Source: Aquipseudomonas alcaligenes NBRC 14159
Lineage (GTDB): Bacteria; Pseudomonadota; Gammaproteobacteria; Pseudomonadales; Pseudomonadaceae
Assembly (NCBI RefSeq): GCF_000467105.1
Contig: NZ_BATI01000002.1
Span: 1-64,000, forward strand
Direction: 5' to 3'
Length of the DNA: 64,000 nt
Under the pieces are notes generated by a model. The model did no database searches. It was given only the letters and a program-made list of their open reading frames with translations, and was not told where the DNA came from. Below, in pieces: positions 36,452 to 45,231 of this stretch. The position numbers and the translations under genes are program-made. The first letter of the stretch is position 1. Each line of letters opens with the position of its first letter.

Positions 36452-37175
36452 CGCCGGCCTCGGTGATAAAGGCATGAATGGCGGCGGCCACCTCGTGCGG
36501 GCGCTCCAGCGGGAAGGCGTGGCTGACCTCCTCGATCAGCCCCACCTCGATATCCGGCTGCAGTGACAGCAGCTCGCCGGCCACCTCGGCCGGCACCAGC
36601 GCGTCGGCACCAGCCAGCAGGTGCAGCTGTGGCCCGGCGAAGCGCTGCAGGGCGCTGCGCCCGTCGAAGTTGCCGAGCACTTCCAGGCCGGCCAGCAGCA
36701 CCTCGGGGGCCAGGTGCGGCGCTGCGGCCTGCAGCTGACGGGCCAGGCCGCGCGCCTCGCTCGAACCCTGGGTGCAGAGCAGGCTGAAGCGCTTGAGCGT
36801 GGCCGCCGGATGGTCACGGCAGCCGGCGACGAAGGCGTCGAAAGTGGCCTCGTCCATGCCATACGGCCAGTCTGCCCCGGCGACGAAACAGGGGTTGCTG
36901 GCCAGGGTCAGCAGGCCGCGGCAGCGCTCGCCGCGCAGAGCTGCCAGCTCACTGGCGAGCATGCCGCCGAGCGACCAGCCGCCCAGCCAGGTGTGTGGCG
37001 GCAAGCGCTCGTCCAGCTCCAGCAGCCAGTCGCGCGGCTCGCCAGAACTCAGCTCGGGCAGCGGCTCGATATCCACCCTGAGTGCCGGGTCGAGCCCGCG
37101 CAGAGCCTCGGCCAGCACTTCCAGCGGCAGGCTACCCAGGCCCCAGCCCGGTAGCAGGATCAGATGATCACGCAT
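36444..37175 (-). CDS. bioH: pimeloyl-ACP methyl ester esterase BioH
   Basis: BioH removes the methyl group from pimeloyl-ACP methyl ester and so ends chain elongation. The 243-residue alpha/beta-hydrolase has LLPGWGLGS, the nucleophile elbow [10 protein letters not shown] and the catalytic His in [10 protein letters not shown]. It overlaps bioF upstream and bioC downstream by 8 nt each. Presence of bioH inside the operon is the usual pseudomonad arrangement, unlike E. coli where it is separate. Confidence 0.95.
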   Translation of the reverse strand: MRDHLILLPGWGLGSLPLEVLAEALRGLDPALRVDIEPLPELSSGEPRDWLLELDERLPPHTWLGGWSLGGMLASELAALRGERCRGLLTLASNPCFVAGADWPYGMDEATFDAFVAGCRDHPAATLKRFSLLCTQGSSEARGLARQLQAAAPHLAPEVLLAGLEVLGNFDGRSALQRFAGPQLHLLAGADALVPAEVAGELLSLQPDIEVGLIEEVSHAFPLERPHEVAAAIHAFITEAGDV

Positions 37176-38337
37176 CCTGGTTCACCAATGGCCAGCACTC
37201 GGCCAATGCGCCCAGCAAGCGCTCCAGCTGCGCCTCGCTGTGGGCGGCGGACAAGGTCACGCGCAGGCGTGCGCTGCCGGCCGGCACGGTCGGCGGGCGG
37301 ATGGCGCCGACCAGCAGGCCACGCGCCTTGAGCAACGCGGAGAGTTTGAGCGCCCGCTCGCTGTCGCCGACCAGGATCGGCTGGATCGGCGTCGGGCTGG
37401 CCATCAGGCTCAGGCCGATCTCGGAGGCGCCGGCGCGGAAGCGGGCAATCAGCCGGTTGAGATGTTCGCGGCGCCAGCCTTCCGTGCGCAGCAGTTCGAG
37501 GCTCTTCAGCGTGGCGCAGGCCACGGCCGGAGGCTGGCTGGTGGTGTAGATGTAGGGGCGGGCGAACTGGATCAGCGTCTCGACCAGCTCCTCGCTGCCG
37601 GCGACGAAGGCGCCGGCGGTGCCGAAGCCCTTGCCCAGGGTGCCGACCAGCACCGGCACGTCCTCGATCCGCAGGCCGAAATGCTCGACGATGCCGCCGC
37701 CGGTGGCGCCCAGCGGGCCGAAGCCATGAGCGTCATCGACCATCACCCAGGCACCCTTGCTGCGGGCTTCGGCGCACAGCGCCGGCAGGTCGGCCAGGTC
37801 GCCGTCCATGCTGAACACGCCATCGGTGACCACCAGGGTGTTGCCTTGCGTACGCTCCAGGCGCTTGCTCAGGCTGACCGCATCGTTGTGCAGGTAGCGC
37901 GAAAAGCGCGCGCCGGATAGAAGGCCGGCATCCAGCAGCGAGGCGTGGTTGAGGCGGTCCTCCAGCACCGTATCGCCCTGCCCGACCAGCGCGGTGACGG
38001 CAGCCAGATTGGCCATATAGCCGGTGGAGAACAGCAGCACGCGCGGGCGGCCGGTAAACGCGGCCAGGGCTTCTTCCAGTTCGTGGTGAGGCGAGCTGTG
38101 GCCGATCACCAGGTGCGACGCTCCGCCGCCCACACCCCATTGTTCCGCGCCAGCGCGCAGCGCCGCAATCACCTCGGGGTGACTGGCCAGGCCCAGGTAG
38201 TCGTTGGAACAGAAGGCCAGCAGCGGGCGGCCGTCGACCACCACCTCGGGCCCCTGCGGACTCTCCAGCAGCGGACGCTGGCGGTAGAGGTGGGCGGCGT
38301 GGCGCTCGGCTAAACGGGCGGCGAGATCGAATGTCAT
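37168..38337 (-). CDS. bioF: 8-amino-7-oxononanoate synthase BioF
   Basis: BioF is the PLP enzyme that condenses pimeloyl-ACP with alanine. The 389-residue protein has [26 protein letters not shown] and the PLP lysine in [14 protein letters not shown]. The start [12 protein letters not shown] was chosen as the family N-terminus; upstream in-frame sequence is derived from the palindromic repeat between bioF and bioB. It overlaps bioH by 8 nt. Confidence 0.96.
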   Translation of the reverse strand: MTFDLAARLAERHAAHLYRQRPLLESPQGPEVVVDGRPLLAFCSNDYLGLASHPEVIAALRAGAEQWGVGGGASHLVIGHSSPHHELEEALAAFTGRPRVLLFSTGYMANLAAVTALVGQGDTVLEDRLNHASLLDAGLLSGARFSRYLHNDAVSLSKRLERTQGNTLVVTDGVFSMDGDLADLPALCAEARSKGAWVMVDDAHGFGPLGATGGGIVEHFGLRIEDVPVLVGTLGKGFGTAGAFVAGSEELVETLIQFARPYIYTTSQPPAVACATLKSLELLRTEGWRREHLNRLIARFRAGASEIGLSLMASPTPIQPILVGDSERALKLSALLKARGLLVGAIRPPTVPAGSARLRVTLSAAHSEAQLERLLGALAECWPLVNQDA

Positions 38338-38366
38338 GGCGAAGTTCGCGAGCTGGGCTACGGACA

Positions 38367-38464
38367 CCCCTCTCCCGCCGGGAGAGGGGGAGGTGCGGGC
38401 CGCGCAGGCTGAGGGACAGCCCCTCATCCGGCGCTGCGCGCCACCTTCTCCCGGAGGGAGAAGG
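38367..38464. repeat. paired palindromes between bioB and bioF
   Basis: Two hairpins, CCCCTCTCCC-GCC-GGGAGAGGGG (38367-38389) and CCTTCTCCC-GGA-GGGAGAAGG (38444-38464), flank a GC-rich middle that includes GGCGCTGCGCGCC. The block fills the intergenic space of the biotin operon. It looks like a dispersed REP-type element. On bio mRNA it would form strong secondary structure between bioB and the rest of the operon. Confidence 0.7.
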
Positions 38465-38468
38465 GTAT

Positions 38469-39527
38469 TCAGGCCGACGCGGCGTCGTAGAACAGCTTGG
38501 AGTCGCGCTGCTCGGCCAGAGCCTGCTCGATGGCGGCCTGATGCACTTCGTCGGCATGCTCCTCGCGCTCCTCGGGCTTGATGCCGAGACGCGCGAACAG
38601 TTGCATGTCCTTGTCGGCCTGCGGGTTGGCCGTGGTCAGCAGCTTCTCGCCGTAGAAGATCGAATTAGCGCCGGCCATAAAGGCCAGGGCCTGCATCTGC
38701 TCGTTCATCGCCTCGCGACCGGCAGAGAGGCGTACGTGCGACTTCGGCATCATGATCCGCGCCACGGCGAGCATGCGAATGAAGTCGAACGGATCGACGT
38801 CCTTCTCGCCAGCCAGCGGCGTGCCCTCGACCTTGACCAGCATATTGATCGGCACCGACTCCGGATGCTCGGGCAGATTGGCCAGCTGAATCAGCAGGCC
38901 GGCGCGGTCGTCCAGCGACTCGCCCATGCCGAGGATGCCGCCGGAGCAGATCTTCATCCCCGCCTCGCGCACGTAGGCCAGGGTCTGCAGGCGCTCGGAG
39001 TAGGTGCGGGTAGTGATGATGTTGCCGTAGAACTCCGGCGAGGTGTCCAGGTTGTGGTTGTAGTAGTCGAGGCCGGCGGCGGCCAGCGCGCGGGTCTGCT
39101 CCTGGTCGAGCTTGCCCAGGGTCATGCAGGTCTCCAGGCCCAGTGCCTTGACGCCTTCGACCATTTTCAGCACGTAGGGCATGTCCTTGGCCGACGGGTG
39201 CTTCCACGCCGCGCCCATGCAGAAGCGGGTGGAGCCGATGGCCTTGGCCTCGGCGGCCGCCTCCAGCACCTTCTGAACCTCCATCAGCTTTTGCTTGTCC
39301 AGGCCGGTGTTGTAGTGGCCGGACTGCGGGCAGTACTTGCAGTCCTCGGGACAGGCGCCGGTCTTGATCGACAGCAGGGTGGAAACCTGCACGCGGTTCG
39401 GATCGAAGTGCATGCGGTGCACGGTCTGCGCCTGGAACAGCAGGTCGTTGAACGGCTGCTCGAACAGCGCCTTGACCTCGGCGAGGGACCAATCGTGACG
39501 GGTGGCGGTGGCGACGCTGGCGCTCAT
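38469..39527 (-). CDS. bioB: biotin synthase BioB
   Basis: BioB is the radical-SAM enzyme that inserts sulfur into dethiobiotin. The 352-residue protein has the radical-SAM cluster motif [14 protein letters not shown] (CxxxCxxC), the [10 protein letters not shown] motif and the [2Fe-2S] ligands. It is the first gene of the operon and diverges from comF. A BirA-type operator lies 65-97 bp upstream of its start, inside the comF coding sequence. Confidence 0.98.
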   Translation of the reverse strand: MSASVATATRHDWSLAEVKALFEQPFNDLLFQAQTVHRMHFDPNRVQVSTLLSIKTGACPEDCKYCPQSGHYNTGLDKQKLMEVQKVLEAAAEAKAIGSTRFCMGAAWKHPSAKDMPYVLKMVEGVKALGLETCMTLGKLDQEQTRALAAAGLDYYNHNLDTSPEFYGNIITTRTYSERLQTLAYVREAGMKICSGGILGMGESLDDRAGLLIQLANLPEHPESVPINMLVKVEGTPLAGEKDVDPFDFIRMLAVARIMMPKSHVRLSAGREAMNEQMQALAFMAGANSIFYGEKLLTTANPQADKDMQLFARLGIKPEEREEHADEVHQAAIEQALAEQRDSKLFYDAASA

Positions 39528-39586
39528 GGGGTGATTCCTTGTTCTAGGCTGTGCAACACGGCCGAGGCATCGTCAAGGGAAGGACC

Positions 39587-40321
39587 ATGCGCTGTCAACC
39601 ATTCGCGGACGACCAGGTTTACATCTGGACAAAAAACAAACAAACCTGCCTGCTGTGCAATGACCCGGCAGACACCGCGCAACCGCTGTGCAGCGCCTGC
39701 GAGGCCGAACTGCCTTGGCTCGGCGGGCACTGCGCGATCTGTGCGCTGCCACTGCCCGGCACGGGGCTGACCTGCGGCGCCTGCCTCAAACGACCGCCGG
39801 CCTTCGCCCGGGTCGAAGTGCCGTGGTGCTACGATTTCCCGGTCGACAGCCTGATCACCCGCTTCAAGCATCAGGCGCAGTGGCCTTTGGGACGTCTGCT
39901 GGGCGACCTGCTGTCACATCATCTGCAGCACGCCTTCGCCGAAGGGCTGCCGCGCCCCGACTGCCTTCTGGCGGTGCCGCTAGGGCGCAGGCGCCTGCGC
40001 CAGCGCGGCTTCAATCAGAGCGAAATGCTCGCCCGCTGGCTGGGCACCGATCTGCAGCTGCCGGTGCACAGCGACTGGCTACTGCGCCCGCGGGAGGGCG
40101 CGCACCAGCAGGAACTGGACGCCGCCGCGCGCAAACGCAATCTGCGCCAGGCCTTTGCCCTGTCGGAGCGGGCCGCCGTAACCGGGCTGCATCTGGCGCT
40201 GGTCGATGATGTGCTGACCACCGGCGCTACCGCCGAAGCCCTGGCCCGCCTGCTGCTCAGGGCTGGCGCCCGGCGCATCGATGTCTATTGCCTGGCGCGC
40301 ACGCCCAAACCAGGCGATTGA
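39587..40321 (+). CDS. comF: ComF family protein (phosphoribosyltransferase-like)
   Basis: The 244-residue protein has an N-terminal zinc-ribbon with CxxC pairs (CLLC, CSAC, CAIC, CGAC) and a C-terminal PRTase domain with the PRPP-binding motif LALVDDVLTTGATAEAL. ComF proteins are linked to DNA uptake in competent bacteria, and to recombination. The ATG at 39587 is preceded by AAGGGAAGGA. It is divergent from bioB and sits 59 bp from it; the first codons carry a BirA-type box. Confidence 0.93.
   Translation: MRCQPFADDQVYIWTKNKQTCLLCNDPADTAQPLCSACEAELPWLGGHCAICALPLPGTGLTCGACLKRPPAFARVEVPWCYDFPVDSLITRFKHQAQWPLGRLLGDLLSHHLQHAFAEGLPRPDCLLAVPLGRRRLRQRGFNQSEMLARWLGTDLQLPVHSDWLLRPREGAHQQELDAAARKRNLRQAFALSERAAVTGLHLALVDDVLTTGATAEALARLLLRAGARRIDVYCLARTPKPGD
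39592..39624 (-). promoter_or_regulatory. BirA-type biotin operator for bioB, inside the start of comF
   Basis: On the minus strand the sequence reads ATGTAAACC (39624-39616), 15 nt, GGTTGACAG (39600-39592). The biotin-box consensus is TTGTAAACC-N15-GGTTTACAA; 15 of 18 positions match and the spacer length fits. It lies 65-97 bp upstream of the bioB start, where a bioB promoter is expected, and codes for residues 3-12 of ComF. The right half also contains a good -35 hexamer TTGACA (39604-39599 region). Repression by biotinyl-AMP-bound BirA is inferred. Confidence 0.7.
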
Positions 40322-40355
40322 ATGGCTACACTGGTCGCCCTGACTGGAGCCCGCC

Positions 40356-41330
40356 ATGAGCCACCCCTTCGCCACCCTCACCCCCGACCTGGTCCTCGAC
40401 GCCGTGGAGAGCCTCGGCTACCTCAGCGACGCCCGGGTGCTGGCGCTGAACAGCTACGAGAACCGCGTCTACCAGGTGGGCATCGAGGACGACCAGCCGC
40501 TGATCGCCAAGTTCTACCGCCCGGACCGCTGGAGCGATGCGGCGATCCGCGAGGAGCACGCCTTCAGCCATGAGCTGGCCGGATGCGAGGTGCCGGTGGT
40601 GGCGCCCCTGCAGCGCGACGGCGAAAGCCTATTCGAACACGCCGGCTTCCGCTTTGCCCTGTTCCCCCGGCGCGGCGGCCGCGCCCCGGAGCCGGGCAAC
40701 CTGGACCAGCTTTACAGCCTCGGCCAACTGCTCGGCCGCCTGCACGCGGTGGGTGCCAGCCGCCCGTTCGAGCACCGCGAGACACTCACGGTGGCGGGTT
40801 TCGGCCATGCCTCCCTCGATACCCTGCTGGCAGGCGGCTTCGTGCCGCGCAGCCTGCTGCCGGCCTACGAATCGGTGGCGCGCGACCTGCTCAAGCGCCT
40901 GGACGAACTGTTCGCCCGCGTGCGCTACACGCCGATTCGTCTGCACGGCGACTGCCACCCCGGCAACCTGCTGCACCGCGACGACGCCTTCCATGTCGTC
41001 GACCTCGACGACTGCCGCATGGGCCCGGCCGTGCAGGACCTGTGGATGATGCTCGCCGGCGACCGCCAGGAGCGCCTGGGCCAGCTGTCCGAACTGGTCG
41101 ACGGCTACAACGAGTTCCACGACTTCGAGGCCCGCGAGCTGCCGCTGATCGAGGGCCTGCGTGCCCTGCGCCTGATGCACCACAGCGCCTGGATCGCCCG
41201 GCGCTGGGACGACCCGGCCTTCCCCCTGGCGTTTCCCTGGTTCGCCAACGAGCGCTACTGGGGCGACCAGATCCTGGCGCTGCGCGAGCAGCTGGCGGCG
41301 CTGGACGAGGAACCGTTGCGCCTGTTCTGA
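40356..41330 (+). CDS. srkA: stress-response kinase SrkA (YihE/RdoA family)
   Basis: A Ser/Thr protein kinase of the APH-like fold, linked in E. coli to envelope stress and control of programmed death. The 324-residue protein has NSYENRVYQVGIEDDQPLIAKFYRP, the catalytic RLHGDCHPGNLL and the metal-binding VVDLDDCRMGPAVQDLWM. It has its own ribosome-binding site 35 bp after comF. No signal peptide is present; it is cytoplasmic. Confidence 0.94.
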   Translation: MSHPFATLTPDLVLDAVESLGYLSDARVLALNSYENRVYQVGIEDDQPLIAKFYRPDRWSDAAIREEHAFSHELAGCEVPVVAPLQRDGESLFEHAGFRFALFPRRGGRAPEPGNLDQLYSLGQLLGRLHAVGASRPFEHRETLTVAGFGHASLDTLLAGGFVPRSLLPAYESVARDLLKRLDELFARVRYTPIRLHGDCHPGNLLHRDDAFHVVDLDDCRMGPAVQDLWMMLAGDRQERLGQLSELVDGYNEFHDFEARELPLIEGLRALRLMHHSAWIARRWDDPAFPLAFPWFANERYWGDQILALREQLAALDEEPLRLF

Positions 41331-41352
41331 AACACCTGACAAGGATCTGTCC

Positions 41353-42318
41353 ATGCGTCTTGTACTGCTCCCCCTGTGTCTGCTGCCGAGCCTGCTGCAG
41401 GCCGCCAGTTTCGACTGCAGCCGCGCCGAACACCCCGTCGAGCTGGCCATCTGCGGCAACGCCGCGCTGTCCGAACTCGATGAGCGTCTGGCTGCGACCT
41501 TCCAGCGCGCACGCAGCTTCAGCGCCGAGGGCGACGACAGCCTGCTGCATGAGCAGCGCGACTGGTTGCGCCAGACGCGCCAGGCCTGCGCCGCCCAAGA
41601 CGCCACCGAACGCTGCACCGAGCAGCGCTACGGCGGGCGCCTGGACGACCTGGCGAGCCTGCCCTACCCGCTGACCACAGCCCCCACTGCCGAGCCCCTG
41701 CGCCTCGACCGGGCCTCGCTGCGCTATGACTTTCTCCTCACGCTGGACGAGCCCTGCCGCGAGCAGACCTGCGAGGGCAGCGGCAGTCTCACGGTTCTGC
41801 ACAAGGCAGCAGGCAAGCCATTGCAGATCATCGGCCTGCCGGGCGTGTTTCTCTCGCGCAGCGACAGCGGCGAACCGTTGGTGAACTCGGCGCAGCTGTA
41901 CGAGTACCAGGGCGTGATCAACGTCGGCGACTTCAATTTCGACGGCGCCGAGGACTTTGCAGTACAGAACGGCAACCGCGGCTCCTACGGCGGGCCCAGC
42001 TACGACGTGTTTGTCTACGATCAGCACCAGCAGGCCTTCCGCTACGCACGCGCCATGAGCGAAATGATCGCCTCCACCCTCGGTTTCTTCAGCGTCGACA
42101 CGTCGGCACAGCGGCTGGAAACCTTCGCCAAGAGCGGCTGCTGCTGGCACCGCACCAGCCGCTATCGGGTGGAGGGTAATGTGCCACGGGAAGTCTGGCG
42201 CATGACCGAAGACGCGACCATCGAAGCCGGCGAGGGCGGCATGCAGGTGGACATCGAGGAGTGGCGCGAGGGCGCCTGGCAGATACTGAGCAGCAAGCAG
42301 GTACCCGTTCCGCAGTAG
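41353..42318 (+). CDS. exported protein with LprI/DUF1311 domain and C-terminal XAC2610-like domain
   Basis: The 321-residue product has a signal peptide (ends near LLQA), then an LprI-type domain (residues about 20-105): FDCSRAEHPVELAICGNAALSELDERLAATF with paired cysteines and RQACAAQDATERCTEQRYGGRL. The rest has VINVGDFNFDGAEDFAVQNGNRGSYGGPSYDVFVYD, an FG-GAP-like calcium-binding loop seen in XAC2610-family proteins. Both parts belong to families with lysozyme-inhibitor members, so a periplasmic inhibitor or envelope-defence protein is plausible. It starts 22 bp after srkA. Confidence 0.72.
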   Translation: MRLVLLPLCLLPSLLQAASFDCSRAEHPVELAICGNAALSELDERLAATFQRARSFSAEGDDSLLHEQRDWLRQTRQACAAQDATERCTEQRYGGRLDDLASLPYPLTTAPTAEPLRLDRASLRYDFLLTLDEPCREQTCEGSGSLTVLHKAAGKPLQIIGLPGVFLSRSDSGEPLVNSAQLYEYQGVINVGDFNFDGAEDFAVQNGNRGSYGGPSYDVFVYDQHQQAFRYARAMSEMIASTLGFFSVDTSAQRLETFAKSGCCWHRTSRYRVEGNVPREVWRMTEDATIEAGEGGMQVDIEEWREGAWQILSSKQVPVPQ

Positions 42319-42447
42319 GCGTAAAGCTCGCGTTACGCCGGGTTGCTTCGCCGTGCCTGTGGAGAAAGCTGATCACCCAGACAACCCCTGGCCACCCGCA
42401 CTAGAATCAGCGGTCTTTAGTTAGCCACCTATTCATCAAGGACCCGC

Positions 42448-43344
42448 ATGCCTTCCGCCAACCCCAGCCGCGGCTACGCCCTCGGCATCGCCGCCTATCT
42501 GATCTGGGGCCTGTTCCCGCTGTACTTCAAGGCCATCCAGGCCGTGCCGGCACTGGAGATCATCGCCCACCGGGCGATCTGGTCGGCGCTGTTCGGCGCC
42601 CTGCTGCTGGCGCTGTGGAAACACCCTGGCTGGTGGCGCGAACTGCGTGACAACCCCAGGCGCCTGGCGGTGCTCACCGCCAGTGGCCTGCTGATCGCCA
42701 GCAACTGGCTGGTGTATGTCTGGGCGGTGAACAACGGGCGCATGCTCGAGGCCAGCCTGGGCTACTACATCAACCCGCTGATCAACGTGCTGCTCGGCAT
42801 GCTGCTGCTAGGCGAGCGCCTGCGCCGCCTGCAATGGGTGGCGGTGGGGCTGGCCACCCTCGGCGTGCTGCAGCAGCTATGGCAGGTCGGCAGCCTGCCC
42901 TGGGTGTCGCTGGTGCTGGCGCTGACCTTCGGCTTCTACGGCCTGATCCGCAAGCAGGCACCGGTGGCCGCCCTGCCCGGCCTGGTGGTGGAAACCTGGC
43001 TGCTGCTGCCGCTGGCGCTCGGCTGGCTGTGGCTGCACCCGGCCGCGGCCAGTACCCAGGCCGGCTTCTGGAGCAGCAGCGAGGCGCTCTGGCTGATCGC
43101 CGCCGGCCCCATCACCCTGGTGCCGCTGCTGTGCTTCAACGCCGCGGCGCGCCACCTGCCCTACACCACCCTGGGCTTCCTGCAGTACCTGGCGCCGACT
43201 CTGGTGCTGCTGCAGGCGGTGCTGCTGTTCGGCGAGACGCTGGAGTCCAGCAAGCTGCTGTCCTTCGTGTGCATCTGGGCGGCGCTGTTCATCTACAGCC
43301 TGGATATCTGGATGGGCCTGCGCCGCCGCGGACAGGTCGCCTAG
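42448..43344 (+). CDS. rarD: EamA family transporter RarD
   Basis: A ten-helix drug/metabolite transporter of 298 residues. YALGIAAYLIWGLFPLYFKAI, a conserved IIAHRAIWSALFGALLL region and LLIASNWLVYVWAVNNGRMLEASLGYYINPLINVLLG match RarD. The substrate is not known; the name comes from a chloramphenicol-related observation. It stands alone, followed by the noncoding repeat region. Confidence 0.94.
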   Translation: MPSANPSRGYALGIAAYLIWGLFPLYFKAIQAVPALEIIAHRAIWSALFGALLLALWKHPGWWRELRDNPRRLAVLTASGLLIASNWLVYVWAVNNGRMLEASLGYYINPLINVLLGMLLLGERLRRLQWVAVGLATLGVLQQLWQVGSLPWVSLVLALTFGFYGLIRKQAPVAALPGLVVETWLLLPLALGWLWLHPAAASTQAGFWSSSEALWLIAAGPITLVPLLCFNAAARHLPYTTLGFLQYLAPTLVLLQAVLLFGETLESSKLLSFVCIWAALFIYSLDIWMGLRRRGQVA

Positions 43345-44044
43345 AAAACGACCAGCCCGGGCGAAGTCACGCCGGCCGGGGGCTGGCGTGGTTGCTCCCG
43401 AGCTTTTCCACAGGACCATCCCCAGGCTCTGTGCACAAACCCGGCGCGCCTGTGCGATTCCTGAGCGAACCGCTGCAGCCCACGCCAGGCATGGGCTGCA
43501 GCAAGGAGTCCGCAGACTGTCCACAGCTCTTTCCCCGATTCCCGGGGATAAGCTTCCCAGCCTGCGACCCGACCTTATCCACCGCGACGCGCCGGCCGGC
43601 CGGCTGATCAGGAAACACCCAGATGGCGCAACGCCGCGCCCCGCCTGGCGCACAGCGATAAGTCCGCCGGCTATCCACAGCTTCATCCCCAGCCTTTGTG
43701 CACAAGCGCTTGATATTGCTGGTTTTCTGAGCGATTCGCGGAAGCCCGCGGCAGCCCTGGCGCGCAGCGGCCATCCCCCAGCCTGCCCACAACTTCATCC
43801 ACAGCTTCCGGGGATATCCACCGGCAGGCGACACTGGTTGAAAATCGTGCAGCAGGCCGCAGGCCCCGTCATACGTGGGGCGAACGGACTTATCCCCACG
43901 CCGCCCACAGAGCCATCCCCGCTATTTGTGCACAAGCCCCTGAAGCTGCGGATTTTTTAACCAGGCATGAAAAAGCCCCGGGGCACTAGGCAGTGCGCCG
44001 GGGCTCCCCAGACTATCCACAGCTTCACCCACGCATTCTGGGGA
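43345..44044. other. 700-bp noncoding region between rarD and gcvR
   Basis: No credible gene is present; frames of 150-190 codons here have no family character and are rich in Pro, Arg and Cys. The region holds the gcvR terminator and three copies of a module with DnaA-box-like and TGTGCACA motifs (see the repeat entry). Its GC content is lower than that of the flanking genes. Confidence 0.8.
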
Positions 44045-44049
44045 TCACT
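43404..44049. repeat. three diverged copies of a composite module rich in DnaA-box-like sequences
   Basis: Each module has a first block with TTTTCCACA (43404), CTATCCACA (43671) or TTATCCCCA (43890), followed by CATCCCC and TGTGCACAA (43430, 43697, 43927). About 114-123 nt later comes a second block of the type GACTRTCCACAGCTTCA...GGGGAT (43518, 43785, 44013). Further near-matches to TTATCCACA are TTATCCACC (43575), TCATCCACA (43795) and ATATCCACC (43814). Copy 1 also has an 11-bp hairpin (43472-43482/43492-43502) where copy 3 carries the gcvR terminator. The third module reaches the gcvR stop codon. Confidence 0.75.
43969..44005 (-). terminator. intrinsic terminator of gcvR
   Basis: Arms AGCCCCGG (43974-43981) and CCGGGGCT (43998-44005) enclose an inner GCACT/AGTGC stem and are followed on the minus strand by five T residues. 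It lies about 40 bp beyond the gcvR stop. Confidence 0.85.
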
Positions 44050-44563
44050 CGTCGCTGCGCAGGTTCAGCTCCACCATCAGGTCGTCGGCAAGGGTCTCCA
44101 GCTTGTCCTGCAGCTGGTCCAGCGACAGGTCCAGCGGCACGGCCAGCAGCGCCGTGGCATGGAACAGCGGCTCGCTGCTCATCGGCGCCGGCGCCACCTC
44201 GGTGGTCAGGCTCTCCAGGTTGACGCCGTGCTCGGCGAGCAGGCGGGTGATGTCGCGGACGATACCGGGGCGATCGTTACCCACCAGGTCGAGGTGGATC
44301 GGCTTCCAGGTGCAGACCGGCTCGATGCCGCTCTCCGCCACCAGCACGCGGATGCCCTGGCTGTTGAGGGCCTGCAGGCCTTCGACCAGCTCGTCGTAAC
44401 CCTCGGCGGGCACCGCCACCTTGAGGATGCCGGCGAACTGTCCGGCCATGCGCGACATGCGGCTCTCCAGCCAGTTGCCGCCATGCGCGGCGATGCACTG
44501 GGCGATACGTTCGACCAGGCCAGGCTGGTCGGGGGCGATGACGGTGAGTACCAGATGATCCAC
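44045..44563 (-). CDS. gcvR: glycine cleavage system transcriptional repressor-type ACT protein
   Basis: The 172-residue protein consists of two ACT domains: LVLTVIAPDQPGLVERIAQCIAAHGGNWLESRMSRMAGQFAGI and IHLDLVGNDRPGIVRDITRLLAEHGVNLESL. In E. coli GcvR binds glycine and antagonises the activator GcvA; in pseudomonads this family is annotated GcvR, but the partner is not certain. The start is GTG at 44563 because AAGGAG lies exactly 6 nt upstream; the TTG two codons earlier would touch the ribosome-binding site. Confidence 0.85.
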   Translation of the reverse strand: MDHLVLTVIAPDQPGLVERIAQCIAAHGGNWLESRMSRMAGQFAGILKVAVPAEGYDELVEGLQALNSQGIRVLVAESGIEPVCTWKPIHLDLVGNDRPGIVRDITRLLAEHGVNLESLTTEVAPAPMSSEPLFHATALLAVPLDLSLDQLQDKLETLADDLMVELNLRSDE

Positions 44564-44577
44564 GAGCAACTCCTTGT

Positions 44578-45027
44578 TCAGGGTCTGAGGCCGAGCCAGT
44601 AGGTATAAAACACCTCATCGCGCACATAGCCAAGCTTTTCGTAGAGCGCCTGGCCGGCGACATTGTCCTTCGCCGTCTCCAGCTGCAGGCCGCAGGCGCC
44701 GCTGGCCTCGGCATGGCCACGGGCGGCGTTCATCAGCTGCTCGGCCAGGCCCTGGCGACGTCCAGTCGGGCTGACATAGAGGTCGCTGAGGAGGAAAGCC
44801 GGCGCCATGTGCAGCGAGGCGAAAAAGGGATACAGCTGGACGAAGTCCAGCGCCTGACCGGCCTGGTCGCGGGCGATGAACAGCACCGAGTCGCCGCGCT
44901 CAAGGCGTGCGACGAGGAAGGCCGTGACCTCGGGCAGCGGGCGGGGCACCTGGTAGAAGTCCAGATAGCCGGCGAACAGCTCGGCCAGTTCTGGGAGATC
45001 GGCGGGTTGGGCACGGCTGATCGGCAT
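44578..45027 (-). CDS. GNAT family N-acetyltransferase
   Basis: The 149-residue protein has the GNAT fold: ISRAQPADLPELAELFAGYLDFYQ, LSDLYVSPTGRRQGLAEQLMNAA with the R/QxxGxxG/A acetyl-CoA loop (RRQGLA), and the C-terminal LETAKDNVAGQALYEKLGYV. The substrate is unknown. The ATG at 45027 follows GGAGG by 4 nt. It lies upstream of gcvR on the same strand, 14 bp apart, so the two are likely cotranscribed, and diverges from glcB. Confidence 0.9.
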   Translation of the reverse strand: MPISRAQPADLPELAELFAGYLDFYQVPRPLPEVTAFLVARLERGDSVLFIARDQAGQALDFVQLYPFFASLHMAPAFLLSDLYVSPTGRRQGLAEQLMNAARGHAEASGACGLQLETAKDNVAGQALYEKLGYVRDEVFYTYWLGLRP

Positions 45028-45164
45028 ACTGCCTCCGGGATCGGCAAAGCACGCAGTATAGGCACAGGCGTGGAGCCCCGTCCGGCAAGGCCCCGGCCGG
45101 GCTGCCGGTACGCCGCACGGAGCGACAGGCGAGCACAGTTTGTGACTGATTTTTCCCGACGAGT

Positions 45165-45194
45165 CATGTAGTATCCGCCGACTCTTACTACATG
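45165..45194. promoter_or_regulatory. perfect palindrome upstream of glcB, candidate operator
   Basis: CATGTAGTA (45165-45173) and TACTACATG (45186-45194) are a perfect 9-bp inverted repeat with a 12-nt centre. It ends 37 bp before the glcB start codon and contains a possible -10 hexamer TAGTAT (45169-45174). The 21-bp spacing of dyad centres is about two helical turns, as expected for a dimeric regulator. The protein that binds is unknown. Confidence 0.55.
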
Positions 45195-45231
45195 GCCTTC
45201 CGGCCCTGTTCTGCATCAAGTGAGGCAAGCA

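Noticed and set aside
43388..43960. 190-codon frame in the rarD-gcvR noncoding region
   Set aside because: It is rich in Pro, Arg, Cys and His, has no start site, and follows the repeated DnaA-box-like modules; it is not a gene.
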